Of a DNA stretch of 64,000 nucleotides, positions 7,665-14,385 are shown piece after piece (within the stretch, counting starts at the first letter, position 1; each line of letters begins with the position of its first letter). A program made the translations under genes and the position numbers. Below the pieces are notes generated by a model that saw nothing but the letters and a program-made list of their open reading frames with translations, searched no databases and was not told where the DNA came from. The stretch comes from Acididesulfobacillus acetoxydans (lineage in GTDB: Bacteria; Bacillota; Desulfitobacteriia; Desulfitobacteriales; Desulfitobacteriaceae). The stretch is taken from NCBI RefSeq assembly GCF_900016645.1, contig NZ_CDGJ01000052.1. One strand, written 5' to 3'.

Positions 7665-9797
7665 TTACGGCAAAATACGAGCCACGTCGTAATCCGGGGT
7701 GCCCTCAAATTGCCAGATTTCGGCTTGTTCATTCGTTTGAGGAAAGTTAACCCAAAACGGATTGGACGGGGTCAAGGCGTTTTGATCAGGATGTCCGCCC
7801 AGATCGGGATAATCGGCCACCCAATAGTACCCCGGTGTCAAGGGCGCAAAATTTGACCCCATAGTCAGACTGCCCCACTCATGCGGACTGGAATAGGTCC
7901 CGGGTTTTACCATAGTGTTCTCTTTGAGCCAGTTGACAAAAGACGCATAAATCGCCCGGTTATTCGTGTAGTCCTTGCTGTCAAGACCACCGCCGCAGTC
8001 TTCAACATCCGCAAACACAACCGGCTTTACTTTTGAACCATAATACTTGCTCAAATCCTGAAAGGCACGGTAAGCCAACTGTGCCTGTTCTTGCCCCCAG
8101 GCGGCCGCCGTTGTCCCCTTTGGCGCGGCACTGAGCCCGGACAACAGCCAGTAACCGTAAATCCGAGTGGCTTTGGCAGCCCCGCTGCCGTTAAAATACC
8201 CGCCGCCGGAATCATCCCCGCCCGAACCGGGATCAAAGTGCTCGTGAGTTCCGTAGCCCAGCTGTCCGATATAAAAATCCTGCGCGAAAGCGGCACTGCC
8301 CGTACCGGAATCGCTGCCATAATACATGTCTGTACCCGCCGTAACCGTTACCGTGGCAATAGCCGTCAGGGTGGAACCCGCGACTCTGCCAACGACGACA
8401 AAAGTTCCCGCCGAAGCGTATTGGCTTGGGCTCACTGCAGACCAGGCGACGGCAACGCTCTCGCTTGCCCCGTTACTCATCGTCGCCGTCAACGTCGTCG
8501 GTAACACGGGCGGATTTCCGACGGTAGTCGTGATACTCACCGGCGGCAGACCCGTTACCGTCGGTGCGGAACCAGTCACCACCAGATTTGCTGTGGCTTT
8601 GATAGCCGAGCGCGCAATATCCCCGCTCACTACAAACGTTCCAGGGGCGGCGTACACACTCGCGTCCACACTTGCCCACGTCACCGCAACATTCTGAGTC
8701 GTGCCGTCACTCATCGTGGCCGCCACTGTAGCCGGCAATACGGGCGCCTGGCCCGCCTTGGTCGTCACGCTGACGGGCTGCACAGAGACTACCGTACCGG
8801 CGGCTTGCTGAGCCAAGGTCAGAATACCCTCGGGGAGAACCCCGCTGCCACCCAAACCGATAACCTGAGTACCGTACCTGAACTCCTTACTTACATCGGC
8901 GGGGAGCGGTCCGGTTGTGGCACTGTTAACCAAGACGATAGGGGAATCGGTCAGCGCGGCCAGGGATGAACCCGCCAGAGCGTCAACCATCGTCTCCCCG
9001 TTGGCCAAATAGACTTCGTCATATTTGAAGGGGAGACCGGTAATGATTTTCTCATTGGTCGCGTACCGGTCCGTCCCGGCCAGACGGGTGGCGCCCGGAA
9101 TATCCGCGACTAATGAAGGCCCCCCTAGCATGTAGACTCCGCTGCCGGTAAAATCCGCCTCAGACGCGGGCAGAGTTCCATCGGGGTTGGCGATGAGAAT
9201 GGCATAACCGTTAGCGGCCGCATAAGAAGAGACGGATAGCGCGTCAGGAATGCCGTTATAGCCGACAACAAAAGACCCCCGGCTGCCGGTCAGCTGCTTC
9301 GCCACCAAAGTGGCCGTGTCCGTACGGGACGCGCCTTGCAGCTGAATCACGTTCGCTCCGGCGATCCCTTTCAATGACTTAACGACAGAAGGGCTAAGCG
9401 CACCTATCGCATAGATGCGGGTTGCTTTCAAAGCCGTTATTTCCGCCGCGACCCGGGAATCCAAACCCGATTTGTAAGTGACGAGAATCGGTGCCTTTAG
9501 CTGCCCGGCCAGGGGAGCCGCCGACAGAGCATCCACTAAATTAGCTTGATCCGCGGGAACAACCACCACGTTTTGCGATCCGTCCGGCCATCCCGCCCGA
9601 GCGACCCCGATGGCCGTCCCGATGCGATCAGCACCGGCAATACTGGCAGGGGGGGCCATGATGCCGGCGCTATTTGCCGATGTGGTAGCCGCAAAAACTC
9701 TCGGTGTAAACAAGAAACAAAAAACGACCGTCGAAATGACGGCCAAGAGGAAGTGGGCCCCGCGCATTCTTTGTCCTAAAACCTTGTCCACACTCAT
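7665..9797 (-). CDS. Secreted CWB2 / Ig-like / glycosidase-like cell-wall protein
   Basis: A 710-residue exported protein. A signal peptide (about 1-36, cleavage near VFA-A) is followed by three CWB2 cell wall-binding repeats (about 55-325, seen in DRIGTAIGVARAGW and TRLAGTDRYATNEKI), two Big_4-type Ig-like domains (about 335-400 and 415-485, repeated APGTFVVSG / SAGTFVVVG) and a C-terminal domain (about 490-710) with VVFADVED, YSSPHEW and YYWVADYP, resembling GH25/DUF1906 glycosidase-like barrels in which DxE acts as catalytic pair. Likely an S-layer-associated peptidoglycan-active enzyme; activity is inferred. ATG at 9797 lies 13 nt behind GGAGGAG. Confidence 0.85.
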   Translation of the reverse strand: MSVDKVLGQRMRGAHFLLAVISTVVFCFLFTPRVFAATTSANSAGIMAPPASIAGADRIGTAIGVARAGWPDGSQNVVVVPADQANLVDALSAAPLAGQLKAPILVTYKSGLDSRVAAEITALKATRIYAIGALSPSVVKSLKGIAGANVIQLQGASRTDTATLVAKQLTGSRGSFVVGYNGIPDALSVSSYAAANGYAILIANPDGTLPASEADFTGSGVYMLGGPSLVADIPGATRLAGTDRYATNEKIITGLPFKYDEVYLANGETMVDALAGSSLAALTDSPIVLVNSATTGPLPADVSKEFRYGTQVIGLGGSGVLPEGILTLAQQAAGTVVSVQPVSVTTKAGQAPVLPATVAATMSDGTTQNVAVTWASVDASVYAAPGTFVVSGDIARSAIKATANLVVTGSAPTVTGLPPVSITTTVGNPPVLPTTLTATMSNGASESVAVAWSAVSPSQYASAGTFVVVGRVAGSTLTAIATVTVTAGTDMYYGSDSGTGSAAFAQDFYIGQLGYGTHEHFDPGSGGDDSGGGYFNGSGAAKATRIYGYWLLSGLSAAPKGTTAAAWGQEQAQLAYRAFQDLSKYYGSKVKPVVFADVEDCGGGLDSKDYTNNRAIYASFVNWLKENTMVKPGTYSSPHEWGSLTMGSNFAPLTPGYYWVADYPDLGGHPDQNALTPSNPFWVNFPQTNEQAEIWQFEGTPDYDVARILP

Positions 9798-10128
9798 TGT
9801 TCGTCAAAATCTCCTCCATTAATTTTCCAATAACGCTGCCGACACAGCCCACCTCCTTCTCCCGGTTCCGGGTTCTCCCGGATTCGCGACTTTGTCTCAC
9901 GAGAGGCCGCTTTAAGAGGGCACCTCCAAAGCGCCGCGTTTATTGATTCGACAAAAGTCTTAGGAATTCCTCCCCAATTCATGCCAAAATACGCAAAAGT
10001 GACGATGCTTTGGCAAAAGTGGGAGTCTCACGATTGGATGAACCGCTTGCAAAATCCTGCGGTTAATCTTAGCATGGACGCAGTGGGTTTGGCCTAGACT
10101 TGCCACACTAACGGAGGATATTTTCGCC
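9798..10128. other. Divergent control region
   Basis: Intergenic region between the CWB2 gene (minus) and the RlmH-like gene (plus). It contains a Spo0A-box-like TGTCGAA, short GC hairpins on the minus strand (GGAGAACCCGGAACCGGGAG area, 9855-9880) and a direct repeat GCAAAAGTG at about 9993 and 10013. No riboswitch was recognised. Confidence 0.4.
9947..9953 (-). promoter_or_regulatory. Spo0A-box-like site
   Basis: Perfect TGTCGAA on the minus strand in the leader of the CWB2 gene. The surrounding 12 bases TTTTGTCGAATC are identical to the site at 59342-59353 in oriC. Confidence 0.35.
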
Positions 10129-10605
10129 ATGAACTTCACTGTTTACCTCTTAGGGGGAAAAATCGGGGGTTTCTACGTTGAAGCTCTGCATGAGTACGAA
10201 AAACGCTTAAGCCGGTATTGCCGAATACGCCGGGTCTGCTTCGCGTCCGGCGAACAGCTGACGAGTGCTCTCTCACCCCGAACCCACAAGATCCTGATAT
10301 CCCGCCGCGGCGGAAAATCGCTGTCCTCCGAAGCATTGGCCGACAGGATCAACACTTTAACCCTAGCGGGGATCTCGGAAACCGCCTTGATCCTGAGTGC
10401 GCCAGACTTGCTTCCTGCCCGGGCCGGGCCGTTCCCGAGCTCGCCCCTGAACGTCCCCGAGAAAACCGGCCTATCCCCTGGCGCGGACTATGAAATACTG
10501 ACCCTGACTGCTTTGGACATGAACTTGGGCTTGCAGGCCACGCTGGTATACGAACAGATCTATCGCGCTTTTCGTATTCTCAGGCATGAACCTTACCACA
10601 AGTAA
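10129..10605 (+). CDS. RlmH-like protein lacking the SAM loop but keeping the C-terminal tail
   Basis: A 158-residue SPOUT-family paralogue of the 23S rRNA pseudouridine-1915 N3-methyltransferase RlmH. The N-terminus (FTVYLLGGKIGGFYVEAL) and the C-terminus (YEQIYRAFRILRHEPYHK, residues 141-158) match RlmH, including the PYHK tail used in catalysis. The SAM-binding IGGxxG loop and the LPH-type helix are missing: the region reads LILSAPDLLPARAG and ALDMNLGLQA instead. It is on the lagging strand, convergent with the normal rlmH whose tail is missing. ATG follows GGAGG by 11 nt. Likely function is partner of that RlmH rather than an independent enzyme; this is inference. Confidence 0.8.
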   Translation: MNFTVYLLGGKIGGFYVEALHEYEKRLSRYCRIRRVCFASGEQLTSALSPRTHKILISRRGGKSLSSEALADRINTLTLAGISETALILSAPDLLPARAGPFPSSPLNVPEKTGLSPGADYEILTLTALDMNLGLQATLVYEQIYRAFRILRHEPYHK

Positions 10606-10775
10606 AACCAGGGCTCTCCCTGGCTGGAGCCTGGCTGAAGCCGGGGGCATGCGGCGAAGATCTTCGTCTGTACACACCGCCCCTCTGTCCTTGGATGGCA
10701 CAAACTTGGCCGAACCGGATTCAGCCCCGCGACTCTCTGCAGGTAAACTTTCACCGGCGAACACCGGGAAAACAT

Positions 10776-11243
10776 TCATTCCGGTTTCCCGACCAGGGTC
10801 CTGTCGAGCTGCTCCAATAGTGCCAAGCGTATCAGTTGATGGGGAAAAGTAAGCCGAGAGAAAGACCAGCGAAAATCGGCCCTCCTCCGCACCCTTTCAG
10901 CCACCCCCAAAGAACCTCCGATAATAAAAACAAGGCCGGTCTTCCCCCGCTCCGCCACACTCTTCAGCATCCGCGCAAAGGCCGGGGAATCCATTTCCCG
11001 GCCTTCAACATCCAAGAGAATCACAAAATCGTCCGCACAAACTCTGCCCAGCAAACGCTCCCCTTCCCGGACCTTAACATTTTCCTCCTCCGCCCGAGAA
11101 AGCCTGGGTGGGCAGGGTTCATCCGCCACCTCCACGATATCCACCCAGGCGTATGCGGCCAGAGACCGCCGGTAAGCCACAATCCCCTCTTGCAAGTAAC
11201 GTTCGCGAATTTTGCCGGCCGCTATGATTTTGATCCGAAGCAC
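10776..11243 (-). CDS. rlmH: RlmH-type 23S rRNA pseudouridine methyltransferase lacking the C-terminal tail
   Basis: A 155-residue SPOUT methyltransferase at the position where Firmicutes keep rlmH (after walJ and htrA). It has the N-terminal strand LRIKIIAAGKI, the SAM loop IIGGSLG (108-113) and the TFPHQLIRLALLEQ helix (132-145). The usual ending with YRAxxIxxxxPYHK is replaced by LDRTLVGKPE and stop. The other two frames do not restore the tail, so it is a real loss, not a frameshift. RlmH needs the tail from its partner monomer for catalysis. Start GTG at 11243 behind GGGGAGGGGG gives the normal length; an upstream ATG at 11315 adds a low-complexity extension. Confidence 0.87.
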   Translation of the reverse strand: MLRIKIIAAGKIRERYLQEGIVAYRRSLAAYAWVDIVEVADEPCPPRLSRAEEENVKVREGERLLGRVCADDFVILLDVEGREMDSPAFARMLKSVAERGKTGLVFIIGGSLGVAERVRRRADFRWSFSRLTFPHQLIRLALLEQLDRTLVGKPE

Positions 11244-11373
11244 AGCACAACCCACCCCCTCCCCATGTCGCAGACGGCTGCCGGCGGCGCCCCAGCCCCA
11301 CGCGGGCGCGGGCACCGGTCATGGGCTGCCGGGCCGGGCGTTCGACTCAGAGAATCAAGGTTGTGCGCCTCCG

Positions 11374-12519
11374 CTAAGACTTGAGCTCCGACAGAACCAC
11401 CGGGATGTTGATCGAAGTGCCGTTACGGTAAACCGTTACGGTTACTTTTTCTCCCGCTTTATATTTGAACAGTTCATGGGTCAGCTCAAGAGAATTACGG
11501 ATTCGCACCCCGTTGACCTCAGTGATCACATCCCCGGGTTTGATCCCTGCTTGGGCCGCAGGCCCGCCGACGTTAACCTGCGCTACGTAAGCGCCTTGCG
11601 GCCAACCCTCCTGGGAGGCGTATTCGGCATTATAGCGCGAATCGATAGTGACCAAAAGCGCGGGATGGCTGGCGTACCCTTTTTCAATCAACTGCTTGAT
11701 CGTGGGCAGAGCATCCGAGATCGGGATGGCAAACCCCATCCCTTCAAAGCCGGGCTCCTGGTTTTTAGCCGAATTGATTCCGATCACAAGCCCCTGATAG
11801 TTCACCAAAGGTCCGCCGCTGTTGCCCGGATTGATCGCGGCATCCGTCTGAATCAGATTAAAACTGGCTTCTCCTTGCAGATTCAAAACCCTGTTTGTCG
11901 CGGAAACGACCCCCACCGTGACGGAACGGGCAAATTCCTGCCCTCCCGGGTTCCCGATCGCGACCACCGGCTCACCGACCTGCAGTTTGTTGGAATCGCC
12001 CAATTGCGCAGCCGTCAGATTATTCGCGCTAATCTTTATGACCGCCAGATCCGTGCGGGGATCGCCCCCGACGACCTTCGCCTCGAGATTGCGGCCGTCC
12101 GCTAAGCTCACAACTAATTTCCGGGCTCCGTCAATAACGTGGTAGTTGGTCACGATATACCCATTTTTTGCATCAATAATAAACCCGGAGCCGCTTCCGT
12201 ACTCGCTCAGACCCTGCCCCCCGAACAGACCGCCCGAGCCTTGGAAATTGGCAATCCCTACGACCGTGGGGCCGACAGTCTTGGCGATCTGCACCGCGGG
12301 GAAATTGGGCTGGCCGCCGGAAGTCACAGGCGGAGCACTGGATTGCGTGATTGTCACCGGGTTTCCCGGCGGTTGTACCGCCCGGTTTCCATAGAGGGAA
12401 TGGCCCAAGCCGAGCGCCAAAATTCCGCCGAGCAGGGCACTGAACAAAGCCACCACCGCCGTCGGCAAAAGGCGGGGTCCCCTGCCAAAAGAGTAGTTTG
12501 ATCCCTTGTAATAGCCCAT
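11374..12519 (-). CDS. HtrA/DegP-type serine protease with PDZ domain
   Basis: A 381-residue membrane-anchored quality-control protease. One membrane segment (about 18-42), then a trypsin-like domain with the triad H127 (NYHVID), D157 (RTDLAV) and S234 (GNSGGP), then a PDZ domain (about 290-380, GIKPGDVITEVNG). Family members degrade or refold damaged exported proteins. The ATG at 12519 is preceded by AAGGGAGG; the in-frame upstream codon at 12567 lies inside the end of walJ. Order walJ-htrA-rlmH is as in B. subtilis, although the walRK kinase genes are not next to it here. Confidence 0.93.
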   Translation of the reverse strand: MGYYKGSNYSFGRGPRLLPTAVVALFSALLGGILALGLGHSLYGNRAVQPPGNPVTITQSSAPPVTSGGQPNFPAVQIAKTVGPTVVGIANFQGSGGLFGGQGLSEYGSGSGFIIDAKNGYIVTNYHVIDGARKLVVSLADGRNLEAKVVGGDPRTDLAVIKISANNLTAAQLGDSNKLQVGEPVVAIGNPGGQEFARSVTVGVVSATNRVLNLQGEASFNLIQTDAAINPGNSGGPLVNYQGLVIGINSAKNQEPGFEGMGFAIPISDALPTIKQLIEKGYASHPALLVTIDSRYNAEYASQEGWPQGAYVAQVNVGGPAAQAGIKPGDVITEVNGVRIRNSLELTHELFKYKAGEKVTVTVYRNGTSINIPVVLSELKS

Positions 12520-12538
12520 AGCTTCTACCTCCCTTAAT

Positions 12539-13348
12539 CTATTCTTCACGCAAATAGATAAGTTCATGCGGAGTATGGCGGGGTGCTACCCTCAAACGAA
12601 GTTCCGGATTCTCTTTGGCAATACGGGAACCCCTCAACGCGCGCAGAACGGCGGTCAAGGCAGCCTCCGGAGTATTATTCTCCTCGCTCAAATGGGCCAG
12701 AACGACCCGCTGTGTATTTTCCCCGATCCAGCTCAACAGACCCTCGGCAATCTGGCCGTTCTCCAAATGGCCGTAAATTCCCGCGATCCGCCTTTTTAGA
12801 GGCCAGGGGTAACGCCCTTGCCAAAGCTTCTCCTCGTCGTGGTTAGCTTCAACCACCAAGGCATCACAGCCGCGCAAGTGCTCATGCATCGCTTGCGTAA
12901 CCGTTCCGCTGTCCGTCGCGATCCCTAAGCTCAGCCTTTTGTGGCCGGCGGTTTGACGCGTAATCTTCAGTCCGTAGCTTTCCCTGCTGTCATGCGATGT
13001 CGGAAAAAGCTTAATATCAAGACCGGCCAGGGAAACTTCCGCCGGGATAATAATCTTTTGTTCATCCTTCAGCGGACCCGCGGCTTGGCGGATCTCTTCC
13101 CACAGTCCGGCCGTAGCCAAGATAGGAATTTTCAATTTACGAGCCAGGACTCCGATTCCTTTGATGTGATCGATATGTTCGTGGGTGACAATAATGCCTT
13201 CAATCTGCTCCGGCGGAACGTTGAGGATCGCCAGGTTCCCCACCAGGCGCTTGGCACTGATCCCGCAATCGACTAAAAAACCCCTTTCCCCTTCCCCCAC
13301 CAAAATCGCATTCCCCGAACTTCCACTGGCCAGTGTCGCAAAGTGCAA
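12539..13348 (-). CDS. walJ: WalJ/YycJ-type metallo-beta-lactamase-fold hydrolase
   Basis: About 269 residues of the YycJ/WalJ family: N-terminal LHFATLASGSSGNAILV, the metal-binding THEHIDH motif, the ATDSG block and a C-terminal HTPHE. The fold binds two metal ions; in Bacilli the protein has been linked to DNA 5'-exonuclease activity and to coupling division with replication. Start is probably the TTG at 13348 behind GAGGGGTG; a TTG at 13366 is also open. It is the first gene of the conserved walJ-htrA-rlmH set. Confidence 0.9.
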   Translation of the reverse strand: MHFATLASGSSGNAILVGEGERGFLVDCGISAKRLVGNLAILNVPPEQIEGIIVTHEHIDHIKGIGVLARKLKIPILATAGLWEEIRQAAGPLKDEQKIIIPAEVSLAGLDIKLFPTSHDSRESYGLKITRQTAGHKRLSLGIATDSGTVTQAMHEHLRGCDALVVEANHDEEKLWQGRYPWPLKRRIAGIYGHLENGQIAEGLLSWIGENTQRVVLAHLSEENNTPEAALTAVLRALRGSRIAKENPELRLRVAPRHTPHELIYLREE

Positions 13349-13392
13349 AATCCCGTCACCCCTCAACAGCGCTTTTTCCCCGGCTCCCCCGG

Positions 13393-14037
13393 CTAGGGTT
13401 TCCCTTTTTGCAACCCTTCCACCTGTGCTATCAATTTTTTCAACTGGGCCGCGTTAGCATTGCCGGGATCCTCGGCCAGCGCCTTTTGCCACAGTTTCAG
13501 CGCCCCGGCATAATCCTGTTTGGCCTGCGCCAGAAACAGTCCGTAGCTATAGAGCACGTCAAAGGAATCCGGTTTTTGAGCCAGAGCCTCCTGATAACTT
13601 TTCTCCGCCAAACCGTTTTGACCGGCATAAAGGGCAGCCGTCGCTAAATCAAGCACGAGATTGGTATCTTTCTTAACCTTAAGAATCTCTTGGTAACCTT
13701 GAACCGCCTTGGTGAAGTCCCCCCGCGCTTCGGCCGGCGCGCTTCGGGTCGCGGTCACGCCCAAATCATAATAAGCGTTGGCCAATTGTTCCTTCAAAGT
13801 CACATCGTCCGGCTGACTTTTAAGCTTTTGCAAAAGGTCTTGCACTTGGCTCTGCGCCTGGTGATACTGTACCTCGGCCGCTGCCGCGGCCTCGGCTGAA
13901 GACGACGGAGTGGCGGGTGAAGAAGGCGGAACGTTGAAACCCGGGTAAAACAAACTGAAGGCTGCCGAACCCACCATGCTCAGAGTCACAAACACGGCCA
14001 GAATAATTGTCAGCGCCTTTTGCGTCCTTTTCTTCAA
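13393..14037 (-). CDS. Membrane-anchored TPR protein
   Basis: About 214 residues: an N-terminal membrane segment (about 10-33), a low-complexity Ser/Pro/Ala linker, then tetratricopeptide-type helical repeats (about 65-210; repeated patterns DLATAALYAGQNGLAEKSYQEAL and YGLFLAQAKQDYAGALKLWQKAL halves). TPRs are protein-interaction scaffolds; no specific function can be given. TTG at 14037 is behind GGGGAGGAG; an upstream ATG at 14082 is weaker. The gene precedes walJ by about 45 bp and is probably co-transcribed. Confidence 0.82.
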   Translation of the reverse strand: MKKRTQKALTIILAVFVTLSMVGSAAFSLFYPGFNVPPSSPATPSSSAEAAAAAEVQYHQAQSQVQDLLQKLKSQPDDVTLKEQLANAYYDLGVTATRSAPAEARGDFTKAVQGYQEILKVKKDTNLVLDLATAALYAGQNGLAEKSYQEALAQKPDSFDVLYSYGLFLAQAKQDYAGALKLWQKALAEDPGNANAAQLKKLIAQVEGLQKGKP

Positions 14038-14137
14038 ACCTTCACTCTCCTCCCCCCGAAAGATCTCCCCCATGCCGGGCAAGCCGCGCCCAGTTCCCTT
14101 CTTCTTCCGGCCGGATAGGGCGGTAAAGCAGTCTATC

Positions 14138-14269
14138 CCCGGAATGACCCGGAACTCCTCGGCACTCCCCGGAACTCCCCGGAATGACCCGGAACTACCC
14201 GAAATGACCCGGAACTACCCGGAATGACCCGGAACCTACCCGGAATGACCCGGAATGACCCGGAACTCC
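14138..14269. repeat. 10-bp tandem repeat array
   Basis: About 13 head-to-tail units of a 10-bp motif, mostly alternating GGAATGACCC and GGAACTACCC with single-base variants and one 11-bp unit. The unit length equals one DNA helical turn and is not a multiple of three. It lies in the gap between the molybdopterin enzyme gene and the TPR gene, next to an IS605-type end. Confidence 0.85.
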
Positions 14270-14309
14270 TCTGAGGAATTCCGGGGACCTCCCTACCGCC
14301 CGGGTCACC

Positions 14310-14364
14310 GAATGCTTCGCACGGAAGCCCCTGGCTTTAGACCTTTAGGCATGGGGTGGTTGAC
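14310..14364 (+). mobile_element. IS200/IS605-type right-end or omega-RNA-like remnant
   Basis: AATGCTTCGCACGGAAGCCCC leads into a hairpin (CCCCTGGC with GCATGGGG arms) and ends TGGTTGAC, the arrangement found at the 3' end of TnpB-associated IS605 elements. No transposase or tnpB frame remains nearby, so this is a solo end. Recognised by pattern only. Confidence 0.45.
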
Positions 14365-14385
14365 TCGTCATCTCTAGAGCCGTTT

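Noticed and set aside
9840..9990. Cyclic dinucleotide riboswitch before the CWB2 gene
   Set aside because: GC-rich hairpins are present, but conserved c-di-GMP or c-di-AMP aptamer blocks could not be matched.
10740..10778. Selenocysteine read-through at the TGA ending rlmH
   Set aside because: Codons after the TGA do not restore the RlmH tail in any frame and no SECIS-like hairpin follows closely.
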